From JAZTZP01 sp045637525 (GTDB lineage: Bacteria; Bacillota; Clostridia; UBA1381): a stretch of 6,561 bases of DNA. Shown here in pieces: positions 1 through 6,518 of this stretch (the stretch's first letter is position 1; the number at the start of each line of letters is the position of its first letter). The notes beneath the pieces were generated by a model. The model made no database searches and had not been told where the DNA came from. It saw only the letters and a list, made by a program, of their open reading frames with translations. The DNA lies in contig JAZTZP010000073.1 in assembly GCA_045637525.1 (NCBI GenBank), positions 1 to 6,561 on the forward strand. The letters are read 5' to 3'. The translations under genes and the position numbers were made by a program.

Positions 1-60
1 GCCGCAGCCGGAGAAATAAGCTTTGCCATTATAGAAAACAATGGAAACACAAATGGTTGA
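1..60 (+). CDS. C-terminal end of an unidentified upstream gene (partial)
   Basis: Frame 1 is open from the window edge to a TGA at 58-60 and encodes 19 residues ending in a Phe-Ala-Ile-Ile-Glu-Asn-Asn stretch. It overlaps the start of the TrmN6-like gene in another frame, as is common inside tight operons. In Bacillus and many clostridia the genes just before trmN6 are ricT/yaaT (PSP1 domain) or holB, but this fragment is too short to match to either. It could also be a chance open frame. Seen: an open frame with a stop that overlaps the next start. Inferred: that it is a real co-transcribed gene. Confidence 0.4.
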   Translation, partial: AAAGEISFAIIENNGNTNG

Positions 61-793
61 TATATTAGAAAACGAACAGCTTGACGACCTGCAAAACCGC
101 TATTTTATAATACAAAAAAACGATGGCTTCAAATTCGGAACAGATGCCGTCCTGCTTGCGGACTTTGCAAAAAGCTGTAACGGCAAACGAATTCTCGATC
201 TTTGTGCCGGTACGGGAATAGTTGGAATTTTACTTGCGGCAAAAACAAAGGCACATGAAATTTACGGACTCGAAATTCAGGAGGATATGTGGGAAATGTC
301 CTGCCGGAGCGTGAGATATAATAATCTCGAAGACAGGGTAAAACCAATTTGCGGCGACTTAAAAGCCTGCAAGAAATTTTTCAAAGCACATTCTTTTGAC
401 TGTGTAACGTGCAATCCGCCTTATATGCGGCTTGATACTGCTTTAAAAAACATACCGCATTCAAAAATGGTTTCACGTCATGAGGTTTTATGTGATATAG
501 AAGATGTAGTAAAAGCGGCGGCGGATATGCTCAAATATCACGCCTCGCTGTACATGGTTCACAGACCATCAAGACTTGCGGATATATTCTGTGCTATGCG
601 AGAGCATTCGGTTGAGCCGAAAACTCTCCGTTTTGTTCATTCGCATTTTGACAAAGAGCCGGTTTTAGTGCTTATAAAAGGCTCCTACAAGGGCGGCCCC
701 GGCATGAATATCATGCCACCGCTTTACATATACGACGAAAACGGAAATTATACCGAAGAACTGGATATAATATATAACACGAAAGGACTGTAA
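41..793 (+). CDS. trmN6: tRNA1(Val) adenine-37 N6-methyltransferase-like protein (TrmN6/YfiC/YabB family)
   Basis: This is an S-adenosylmethionine-dependent methyltransferase of the TrmN6 family, whose studied members methylate N6 of A37 in tRNA1(Val) in the cytoplasm. The N-terminal segment Gly-Phe-Lys-Phe-Gly-Thr-Asp-Ala-Val-Leu-Leu (29-39) is characteristic of the family. Motif I, which binds the cofactor, is DLCAGTGIVG at 53-62. An acidic post-I loop GLEIQ lies at 76-80, and the N6-adenine catalytic motif NPPY is at 125-128. At 250 aa the length fits the family. The start is uncertain: ATG 41 and in-frame ATG 53 (246 aa) both lack a strong ribosome binding site and both overlap the upstream frame. 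The rsmI gene follows after 2 nt, as in the yabB-yabC order of Bacillus, which supports the assignment. The target tRNA in this organism is inferred from the family only. Confidence 0.88.
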   Translation: METQMVDILENEQLDDLQNRYFIIQKNDGFKFGTDAVLLADFAKSCNGKRILDLCAGTGIVGILLAAKTKAHEIYGLEIQEDMWEMSCRSVRYNNLEDRVKPICGDLKACKKFFKAHSFDCVTCNPPYMRLDTALKNIPHSKMVSRHEVLCDIEDVVKAAADMLKYHASLYMVHRPSRLADIFCAMREHSVEPKTLRFVHSHFDKEPVLVLIKGSYKGGPGMNIMPPLYIYDENGNYTEELDIIYNTKGL

Positions 794-795
794 AT

Positions 796-1638
796 ATGTC
801 AGGAACTCTGTATTTATGTGCAACCCCTATCGGGAATTTAAAGGATGTTTCACTTCGGTTTCTTGAGGTGTTTAAAAGTGTTGATTTAATTGCGGCAGAG
901 GATACACGCCAGACAATCAAGCTTTTAAACCATTTTGAAATATCAAAGCCTCTTACAAGCTATCATGAGCATAACAAACGTGAAAAAGGCGAATATATAA
1001 CAGCTCAGCTTTTAGAAGGAAAGAATGTCGCACTCGTATCGGATGCCGGCACCCCGGCAATATCCGACCCCGGTGAAGATTTAGTGCGTCTTTGCATTGA
1101 AAAAGATATAAATGTAACATCAATTCCCGGTCCCGTTGCGGCTGTAAACGCTTTGATTTTATCAGGACTTGACACAACAAGATTTGCTTTTGAAGGCTTT
1201 TTATCGGTAAACAAAAGACACAGGAAAGAACATCTTGCCTCTGTCAAAAACGATACTCATACGCTGATATTTTATGAAGCACCGCATAAGCTTAAATATA
1301 CGCTTAATGATATGTGCGAAGCTTTCGGCAGTGAGAGACGCATTGCGCTTGTACGTGAGCTCACAAAGCTTCACGAAGAAGTTGTAAGAACAACACTCGG
1401 CGAGGCACTCTCACTCTATGAAGAAAAATCGCCGAGGGGCGAATACGTAATCGTAATAGAAGGCGCAAAAGATGTTGTACCCGAAGAAACCGAAAATTTC
1501 TGGTCTGATATGAGTATTAAAGAGCACGTAGACAGTTATATTAATAAGGGACTTACCAAAAAAGACGCCATAAAGCAGACGGCAACCGACCGCGGAGCAA
1601 AAAAAAGCGACGTATATAACAGTTACCATGCACAGTGA
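796..1638 (+). CDS. rsmI: 16S rRNA (cytidine(1402)-2'-O)-methyltransferase RsmI
   Basis: RsmI 2'-O-methylates C1402 of 16S rRNA in the decoding centre, using S-adenosylmethionine, and belongs to the tetrapyrrole methylase fold. Diagnostic motifs are all present: TPIGNL at 10-15, AEDTR at 34-38, SYHEHN at 55-60, SDAGTP at 82-87, DPG at 91-93 and PGP at 111-113. The C-terminal tail (about 250-280) carries the LTKKDAIKQ...DVYN helix pattern usual in Firmicute RsmI. The 280-aa length is normal (E. coli 286). The start is well set: AAAGGA at 782-787 lies 8 nt before ATG 796, inside the last codons of trmN6, so the two genes are likely translationally coupled. Nothing looks truncated or degenerate. 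Confidence 0.95.
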   Translation: MSGTLYLCATPIGNLKDVSLRFLEVFKSVDLIAAEDTRQTIKLLNHFEISKPLTSYHEHNKREKGEYITAQLLEGKNVALVSDAGTPAISDPGEDLVRLCIEKDINVTSIPGPVAAVNALILSGLDTTRFAFEGFLSVNKRHRKEHLASVKNDTHTLIFYEAPHKLKYTLNDMCEAFGSERRIALVRELTKLHEEVVRTTLGEALSLYEEKSPRGEYVIVIEGAKDVVPEETENFWSDMSIKEHVDSYINKGLTKKDAIKQTATDRGAKKSDVYNSYHAQ

Positions 1639-1654
1639 AAGGACTGATTAACCT

Positions 1655-1942
1655 ATGAGCAGAAAAAAGAAGAATGGTCTTCTACCGATTTTAGTCACAC
1701 TCGGAGCAGCCGGCATTTATCATGCCGTTAAAGGAAAAGGAGTATTTAACAGACCACGTTTTGCAAAACAGCACGATGCGATAAGCAAATACGTAGAAAC
1801 CCACTACCCGGGTGGCTCTTATGCACCGATACAGGCAACTCAAAACGGCTGGGCAACGGTTATAACCGCACCGGATGGAAATAAGTATAATCTATATGTA
1901 GGAAAAACACCGGACGGCATTTATGTGTTCAAAGAATTTTAA
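1655..1942 (+). CDS. Small single-pass membrane protein, function unknown
   Basis: I do not recognise this 95-aa protein. Its N-terminus is very basic (Arg-Lys-Lys-Lys at 3-6) and is followed by a hydrophobic segment at about 9-25 with no lipobox cysteine, so it reads as a single membrane anchor or an uncleaved signal with the C-terminus outside. The remaining part (about 35-95) is polar and rich in Gly, Tyr and Thr, with a pattern of short beta strands (GWATVITAPDGNKYNLYVG at 66-84) that suggests a small beta-rich extracytoplasmic domain. An AAAGGA at 1638-1643 lies 11 nt before ATG 1655, and only 16 nt separate it from rsmI, so it is probably the last gene of that operon. A hairpin begins at its stop codon. 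Confidence 0.75.
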   Translation: MSRKKKNGLLPILVTLGAAGIYHAVKGKGVFNRPRFAKQHDAISKYVETHYPGGSYAPIQATQNGWATVITAPDGNKYNLYVGKTPDGIYVFKEF

Positions 1943-1965
1943 ACAGGCATACGGCCTGTTTAAAA
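1937..1965 (+). terminator. Perfect inverted repeat at gene end, probable weak or bidirectional terminator
   Basis: The arms TTTTAAACAGGC (1937-1948) and GCCTGTTTAAAA (1954-1965) are exact reverse complements of 12 bp around the 5-nt loop ATACG. The repeat spans the TAA stop of the small membrane-protein gene. The base of the stem is all A/T, so on either strand the U-run is the closing arm of the stem (A-tract/U-tract design), typical of bidirectional intrinsic terminators. On the + strand the downstream run is poor (AAAATATCTT), so termination may be partial. Its position between the trmN6-rsmI block and the next gene pair supports this role. Confidence 0.6.
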
Positions 1966-1986
1966 TATCTTAACAGGATAACAATC

Positions 1987-1991
1987 GGAGG
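1987..1991 (+). promoter_or_regulatory. Strong ribosome binding site of the 59-codon gene
   Basis: GGAGG lies 8 nt before ATG 2000. A nearer ATG at 1995 reads only two codons before a stop, so this site fixes the start at 2000 and is the main evidence that the short gene is real. Confidence 0.7.
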
Positions 1992-1999
1992 CTGATGCG

Positions 2000-2179
2000 A
2001 TGAAAAAAACTATATTCAGATATAATATACATACAAAAACCGGCAAGCTTGAAACGGGCGGAAAACAAATTGACATAAATCTTAATTCCGCCAAAAAAAC
2101 ATCGGGCTCTTTTTCTGCATTACAAATCATCGGCAATAAAAGTATTTTTACCGGCGGATATGGTCTTGATTTAATTTAA
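2000..2179 (+). CDS. Small hypothetical protein (59 aa)
   Basis: This short gene begins MKKTIFRYNIH and ends with Gly-Gly-Tyr-Gly-Leu-Asp-Leu-Ile before a TAA. It has a near-ideal GGAGG ribosome binding site, and its stop lies 11 nt before the start of the glycosyltransferase-like gene, whose own ribosome binding site (GGAGG at 2181-2185) directly follows. The protein is basic, rich in Lys, Thr, Gly and Ile, and has no cysteine, membrane segment or signal peptide. An alternation of polar and hydrophobic residues hints at a small beta-rich fold. I do not recognise the family. Spacing suggests it is co-transcribed with the next gene; no function can be given. Confidence 0.68.
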   Translation: MKKTIFRYNIHTKTGKLETGGKQIDINLNSAKKTSGSFSALQIIGNKSIFTGGYGLDLI

Positions 2180-2190
2180 GGGAGGGCAAA

Positions 2191-2979
2191 ATGCACGCAA
2201 TTCATGTTATATGGACAGCTCCGAAAAACGGACAGGTTTTCAGCACGGATTACGAACTGCTGACAGCTGTTTTATCTGCTCTTACATGGCGAAAAACAGG
2301 CGGCAGAATTTCAATGTATACCGATAATCCCGAATATTTCAAAAACAGCGGATTTTCCCGTGTTTGGGACGAAATTGTTCCATTAAAAACAGAAAACCCG
2401 CCTGATGCAAAAACGTTCTGGGCGGCAGGAAAAATTTACGCTATGCGTGAAGCCGGACCGCCTTTTTGTGTGCTTGATACGGACTTTATTGTCTGGAAAA
2501 AACCGGACTTCGGCAAAAACCGCTTGGCGGCAATTCACGAAGAAGAGTTATCCGAAGCCGTTTATCCGGACTTTAAGGAGTTCTTTTCGGCAAAACCTTA
2601 CAGCAAAAGCGTAAAACCCGTTAATACCGCTTTTACCTATATAAACGATATCGAATTTTTAAAGCTCTACACAACCGAGGCAATAAATTTCATGAAAACC
2701 TACCCAAAAACTTCGGACACCCTATGCCCCATGGTTTTTGCGGAACAGCGGATGTTTTCAATGTGTGCCGATGCTCTCGATATTAAAATAAATATCCTCT
2801 CCGACTTAGAAAGCCTTTTTAAAAACGGAGCAGACGGACATTTCACCCACCTCTGGGGATTCAAACAACAAATGAACGAAAACAACGTACTCCGCCACGA
2901 TTACAGAAATAAAGTCCTCGAAAGGATAAAAAAAGATTTCCCCGAGTATTATGAACAATTAAAGAATATTCTTTTTTAA
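2191..2979 (+). CDS. GT-A-type glycosyltransferase-like protein with DTD motif
   Basis: This 262-aa protein has the layout of a GT-A-fold glycosyltransferase or a related domain of unknown function (the DUF6734-like group is my best guess from memory). Seen in the sequence: an N-terminal strand HAIHVIWTAP (2-11); a Ser-Met-Tyr-Thr-Asp stretch at 41-45; FCVLDTDFIVWKKP (92-105), in which DTD at 96-98 is a classical metal and nucleotide-sugar binding motif; VNTAF at 144-148; EQR at 185-187; and HFTHLWG at 217-223, where His220 is placed like the late metal-binding His of such enzymes. There is no signal peptide or membrane segment, so it is probably cytoplasmic. GGAGG at 2181-2185 lies 5 nt before the start. 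No polysaccharide or cell-wall genes are nearby, so donor, acceptor and pathway are unknown. It could also be a non-enzymatic relative. Confidence 0.68.
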   Translation: MHAIHVIWTAPKNGQVFSTDYELLTAVLSALTWRKTGGRISMYTDNPEYFKNSGFSRVWDEIVPLKTENPPDAKTFWAAGKIYAMREAGPPFCVLDTDFIVWKKPDFGKNRLAAIHEEELSEAVYPDFKEFFSAKPYSKSVKPVNTAFTYINDIEFLKLYTTEAINFMKTYPKTSDTLCPMVFAEQRMFSMCADALDIKINILSDLESLFKNGADGHFTHLWGFKQQMNENNVLRHDYRNKVLERIKKDFPEYYEQLKNILF

Positions 2980-3023
2980 AATATGATATAACTAACAAAA
3001 AAACGAAAAGAGGCACATAACTT

Positions 3024-3833
3024 ATGATATTTGATTTTCATACGCATATTTTCCCGGATAAAATAGCAGAAAAAACCATAAAAATATTAAAACAAAATAT
3101 TATTGATATACAGGGGTGGACCCCGCCGAGCTTTACCGATGCAACTCTTTCGGGACTTAAAAAGTCAATGTCGGACAGCGGTATTGACTTTTCTCTTGTA
3201 CTCCCTATCGCAACCACCCCCCGGCAGTCTGCAACGATAAACGCATTCGCTGCCCAAATTAACGGTCATGATAATATTTTTTCTTTCGGAAGCGTGCATC
3301 CGTTTGAGGACACCCCTGAGGAAACGCTTGAAAAAGTAAAGGAATACAATCTCAAAGGCATCAAACTTCACCCTCAGTATCAGGACGTTTATATGGACAG
3401 CCCGGAAATGCTGAAAGTTCTTAAAAAATGTGAAGAATTAGGGCTTATGGTTTTAGTGCATTCAGGCGTAGATGTAGGAAAAGAACCTCCTGTAAAATGT
3501 ACTCCCAAAATGATTTATGATGTGATGCAAAAAGTCCCATCTCTCACTTTAATTGCGGCTCATATGGGCGGCTGGGATATGTGGGACGATGTGCGGAAAT
3601 ATTTAATAGGCACAAGCGTTTATTTCGATACAGCATATGCACATGAATTTATGGGCGAAGAGCTGTTCCATGAATTTTTAACACTCCACGATAAAACAGT
3701 ATTCGGCACAGATTCACCGTGGGACTGTCAGAAAACCGCGGTGGCAGAAATTGCAGCACTCGGTCTTGAAACGGAGCTTTATGAAAATATAATGTTTAAA
3801 AATGCATTTAAACTGATGGAGATTGATTTGTAA
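3024..3833 (+). CDS. Amidohydrolase family metal-dependent hydrolase (COG2159-like)
   Basis: This 269-aa TIM-barrel hydrolase belongs to the amidohydrolase superfamily, whose members hydrolyse amide or ester bonds or decarboxylate aromatic acids using one or two metal ions. The metal ligands are visible: His-X-His at 6 and 8 (FDFHTHIFPDKIA), His116 in GIKLHP (112-117), His146 in VLVHSG, His180 in AHMGGW (179-184), and the catalytic Asp230 in FGTDSPW (227-233). It is near the usual length of the shorter COG2159 proteins and has no signal peptide, so it is cytoplasmic. AAAGAGG at 3007-3013 lies 10 nt before ATG 3024. Its TAA overlaps the ATG of the next gene by one base, so the two are almost certainly translated from one mRNA. 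The substrate cannot be predicted. Confidence 0.85.
   Translation: MIFDFHTHIFPDKIAEKTIKILKQNIIDIQGWTPPSFTDATLSGLKKSMSDSGIDFSLVLPIATTPRQSATINAFAAQINGHDNIFSFGSVHPFEDTPEETLEKVKEYNLKGIKLHPQYQDVYMDSPEMLKVLKKCEELGLMVLVHSGVDVGKEPPVKCTPKMIYDVMQKVPSLTLIAAHMGGWDMWDDVRKYLIGTSVYFDTAYAHEFMGEELFHEFLTLHDKTVFGTDSPWDCQKTAVAEIAALGLETELYENIMFKNAFKLMEIDL
3818..3822 (+). promoter_or_regulatory. Ribosome binding site for the GTPase-NYN gene, inside the amidohydrolase gene
   Basis: GGAGA ends 10 nt before ATG 3833 and lies within the last codons of the amidohydrolase gene. Together with the TAATG stop-start overlap (3831-3835) it sets the start and suggests translational coupling of the two genes. Confidence 0.6.
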
Positions 3834-6394
3834 TGAAAAGACTTGTAATAGGCATACTTGCCCACGTAGACTCCGGAAAGACCACACTCTCGGAGGAAAT
3901 ACTCTTTCATACAGGAAAAATAAGAAAAAAAGGCAGAGTAGACCACAAAGACTCATTTTTAGACAGCCACGATATAGAGCGTGACCGCGGAATTACGATT
4001 TTTTCAAGTCAGGCAGTTTTTGGTTACAGCGACTGTGAATTTACGCTTTTAGACACCCCCGGCCATGTCGATTTTTCAACAGAAACGGAACGCACGCTCA
4101 GAGTCCTTGATTATGCCATTTTAGTAATCAGCGGCACAGACGGCGTGCAGAGCCATACCGAAACACTATGGAAGCTCCTTTCGGATTATAATATCCCGGT
4201 GTTTGTCTTTATAAACAAAATGGATATTTCATCATACGGTAAAAATGTTATTATAAAAAATCTGAAAAGCCGGTTAAACGACGGCTGTATCGACTTCTCA
4301 CGTGAGCGTGATGATGTCATATCAGAAGAGCTTGCAATGTGTGACGAAGCTCTTATGGATAGTTTTCTTGAGGGAAAAGCATTCAGTGATGAACATATAA
4401 AAACCGCCATAAAAAAACGCCGGATTTTCCCTTGTTATTTCGGCTCTGCGTTAAAATCCGACGGAGTGGACAAGCTCCTCGACGGAATAAATACATTTGC
4501 CGATGAACCCGAAAGACATTCTTCTTTCGGTGCAAAAGTATTCAAAATATCACAGGACGAACAGGGCGAACGCCTTACTCATATGAAAATAACAGGCGGC
4601 ACGCTGAAAGTAAAAGATATGATTACTCATAATGGTGGAGATTCGGAATATTCCGAAAAAATAAATCAGGTAAGAATTTATTCGGGTGAAGGTTTTAAAA
4701 TGGTATCGGAAGCCTTCTGCGGATCTGTATGTACCGTTACGGGACTTAAAGGAACATATCCCGGCGAGGGAATCGGTGCCGAACCGGATTCCGATGAAGC
4801 AGTTTTAGAGCCTGTGTTAAATTACAGAGTAGTATTACCCGCCGGCTGTGATGTTCATAACGCACTTGCAGACTTTCGCACCTTAGAGGATGAAGACCCT
4901 CAGCTTCATGTCTCGTGGAACGAGCAGCTTCGTGAAATTAATGTAAGTATCATGGGCGAAGTACAGCTTGAAGTTTTAAAGCGAGTTGCAATGGAGCGTT
5001 TTGGAATAAACATAGAATTTGACAGCGGAAGCATTGCATACAGGGAAACAATATCAGATAAGGTAGAAGGTGTCGGGCATTATGAGCCACTTCGCCACTA
5101 TGCGGAAGTTCACCTCATATTAGAGCCGGGCGAACGTGGCAGCGGACTTGTTTTTAATGCTGATTGTCCGGAAAATATGTTGGATGCTAACTTTCAGCGC
5201 CTTGTACTTACTCACTTAAAAGAAAAAACACATATCGGAGTTCTCACCGGCTCACCGATTACGGATATGAAAATTACATTAACCGCCGGAAAAAGCCATT
5301 TAAAGCACACCGAAGGCGGAGACTTCCGTCAGGCAACATACCGTGCCGTACGCCAGGGACTTATGCAGGCAAAAAGTGTTTTGCTTGAACCATGGTATAA
5401 ATTCCGTCTTGAACTTCCGTCAGTAAACGTCGGCCGTGCGATGACTGATATTCAGCAAATGGGCGGAAATATTCTTCCCCCCGAAACAGACGGAGAATTT
5501 TCAATACTTACAGGAAGCGTCCCGGCATCATCAATGCAGGGGTATCAGAATGAATTAAATGGATATACAAAAGGAAAAGGCAGGCTTTCGTGTATGCTTA
5601 AAGGCTATGATATATGTCATAATCCCGATGAGGTTATTTCTCAGATTGGCTATAACGCCGAAAGTGATTTGGAAAACACCGCCGACTCCGTCTTCTGCTC
5701 CCACGGCGCAGGATTTAACGTTAAATGGGACAGCGTAAAAGAACACATGCATCTCGACAGCACCCTTAACAGCGATGCCGATGATGACGAACCGACCGCC
5801 AACCGGGTAGAACGCTATTTAAGCAAAATTGCAAGCGATGACGAGCTTATGGCAATCTTTGAAAATACCTACGGTGCAATAAAAAGACCGAAATACGGAG
5901 CTTTAAAAACAAAAAAAGAGCCAACGGCACAAAAGCCTAAAAAATATAAGTCACCCACAGCCGGAAAAGAATATCTGCTGATAGACGGATATAATATAAT
6001 TTTTGCATGGGATAATCTTCGTGAAATGGCAAAAGAAAACCTTGATCTTGCAAGAACTGCTCTTACAAATACCGTTTGCAATTATCAGGGTTTTAAGGAA
6101 AACGAGGTAATACTCGTATTCGATGCCTATAAAGTAAAACGAAATGCCGGCGAGGTTGAAAAAATCCATGGCATAAGCGTCGTATACACAAAAGAAGCAG
6201 AAACTGCCGATATGTATATAGAAAAGGTTTCAAAACAGCTCGGCAAAACAAACCGTGTAAGAGTAGCAACCTCAGACGGCCTGGAACAGCTGATAATTCT
6301 GGGCAGCGGAGCAATACGCATAACCGCCGATGAGCTTAAAAAGGAAATAAATGAGACCGAAAAAGAAATACGAAAATTTCTGGAAAGTTATTGA
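3833..6394 (+). CDS. EF-G/TetM-like translational GTPase fused to a C-terminal Rae1/YacP-type NYN nuclease domain
   Basis: This 853-aa protein starts as a ribosome-binding GTPase. Its motifs are AHVDSGKTT (10-18), RDRGITI (50-56) in switch I, DTPGH (74-78) with the catalytic His78, NKMD (128-131) and SAL (205-207). Domains II and III follow (about 230-400, with MGEVQLEVL at 374-382), then domain IV (about 400-525) and domain V to about 640, including CSHGAGF at 622-628. TetM is about 639 aa, so roughly 210 residues are extra. An acidic, then Lys/Pro-rich linker (about 640-712) leads to an NYN domain (about 713-853) very like B. subtilis Rae1. The domain IV tip (486-499) lacks the Ser-Pro-Val of TetM, so tetracycline resistance is doubtful. 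Automated pipelines may label it TetM-like. Role inferred: action on ribosomes combined with mRNA cleavage. It is the second gene of a two-gene operon with the amidohydrolase. Confidence 0.92.
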   Translation: MKRLVIGILAHVDSGKTTLSEEILFHTGKIRKKGRVDHKDSFLDSHDIERDRGITIFSSQAVFGYSDCEFTLLDTPGHVDFSTETERTLRVLDYAILVISGTDGVQSHTETLWKLLSDYNIPVFVFINKMDISSYGKNVIIKNLKSRLNDGCIDFSRERDDVISEELAMCDEALMDSFLEGKAFSDEHIKTAIKKRRIFPCYFGSALKSDGVDKLLDGINTFADEPERHSSFGAKVFKISQDEQGERLTHMKITGGTLKVKDMITHNGGDSEYSEKINQVRIYSGEGFKMVSEAFCGSVCTVTGLKGTYPGEGIGAEPDSDEAVLEPVLNYRVVLPAGCDVHNALADFRTLEDEDPQLHVSWNEQLREINVSIMGEVQLEVLKRVAMERFGINIEFDSGSIAYRETISDKVEGVGHYEPLRHYAEVHLILEPGERGSGLVFNADCPENMLDANFQRLVLTHLKEKTHIGVLTGSPITDMKITLTAGKSHLKHTEGGDFRQATYRAVRQGLMQAKSVLLEPWYKFRLELPSVNVGRAMTDIQQMGGNILPPETDGEFSILTGSVPASSMQGYQNELNGYTKGKGRLSCMLKGYDICHNPDEVISQIGYNAESDLENTADSVFCSHGAGFNVKWDSVKEHMHLDSTLNSDADDDEPTANRVERYLSKIASDDELMAIFENTYGAIKRPKYGALKTKKEPTAQKPKKYKSPTAGKEYLLIDGYNIIFAWDNLREMAKENLDLARTALTNTVCNYQGFKENEVILVFDAYKVKRNAGEVEKIHGISVVYTKEAETADMYIEKVSKQLGKTNRVRVATSDGLEQLIILGSGAIRITADELKKEINETEKEIRKFLESY
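5969..6391 (+). other. NYN (PIN-like) nuclease domain within the fusion protein, Rae1/YacP type
   Basis: Residues 713-853 of the fusion match the family of B. subtilis Rae1 along their whole length, as far as I can align from memory: LLIDGYNIIFAW at the start, VLVFDAYKVK in the middle, VVYTKEAETAD, then VATSDGLEQ and a GAIRITADEL segment. Candidate metal-binding acidic residues are all kept: Asp718, Asp764, Glu790 or Asp793, and Asp815. Rae1 cuts translated mRNA in the ribosomal A site. The domain lacks the extra C-terminal tail of free Rae1 and ends in a charged helix. It appears to be intact, with no frameshift at the junction. Confidence 0.88.
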
Positions 6395-6429
6395 TAATTT
6401 ATATTTATAATTTTAATTATATAAATTAT
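6394..6429. repeat. AT-only inverted repeat just after the last stop codon
   Basis: ATAATTTATAT (6394-6404) and ATATAAATTAT (6419-6429) are exact 11-bp reverse complements around a 14-nt AT-rich loop. With no G or C in the stem it would be a weak RNA hairpin. It might add to transcription slowing or simply reflect AT-rich intergenic sequence. Confidence 0.4.
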
Positions 6430-6475
6430 AGTTTATCTACGATAAAACAGTAGGTTTTCGGTGTCGCTTTGCTTG

Positions 6476-6518
6476 CCTCCCTTGCCTAAAGGGAGGGGGA
6501 CCGCTTGCGGTGGAGGGA
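6476..6518. repeat. GC-rich double-hairpin intergenic repeat element
   Basis: Two tight hairpins lie side by side in an otherwise AT-rich spacer. The first is CCTCCCTT (6476-6483) pairing with AAGGGAGG (6489-6496) over a 5-nt loop. The second is ACCGC (6500-6504) pairing with GCGGT (6507-6511) over 2 nt. It is followed by GGAGGGA (6512-6518), which could pair with the CCTCCC of the first arm in place of GGGAGG and so give an alternative fold enclosing the second hairpin. From memory, CCTCCC...GGAGGGGGACCG...GGTGGAGGGAT elements are dispersed in many copies in clostridial gut genomes. The T-run at 6525-6529 may let it double as a transcription end for the operon. Confidence 0.55.

Noticed and set aside
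2000..2179. The 59-aa product as a modified-peptide (RiPP or glycocin) precursor for the adjacent glycosyltransferase-like protein
   Set aside because: It has no cysteine, no leader cleavage motif such as Gly-Gly followed by a distinct core, and no transporter, protease or maturation enzyme nearby.
2961..2976. AAAGAATATTCTTT palindrome plus T-run as a terminator of the glycosyltransferase-like gene
   Set aside because: The stem has only two G-C pairs, lies inside the coding end, and would be too weak to terminate reliably.
2982..2987. TATGAT as a -10 box for the amidohydrolase gene
   Set aside because: It sits in a 44-nt spacer, but the matching -35 position (TTAAAG, 2959-2964, 17-nt spacing) agrees with the consensus at only about half its bases, and the region is AT-rich enough to give such matches by chance.
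4186..4410. Open frames on the minus strand within the conserved genes (for example here)
   Set aside because: They lie opposite strongly supported coding sequence, have no convincing ribosome binding sites, and look like frame shadows.
3833..5750. Annotation as a tetracycline-resistance ribosomal protection gene (tetM/tetO/tetW)
   Set aside because: The overall domain order agrees, but the domain IV tip residues differ, there is a nuclease extension, and there are no mobile-element genes around it.
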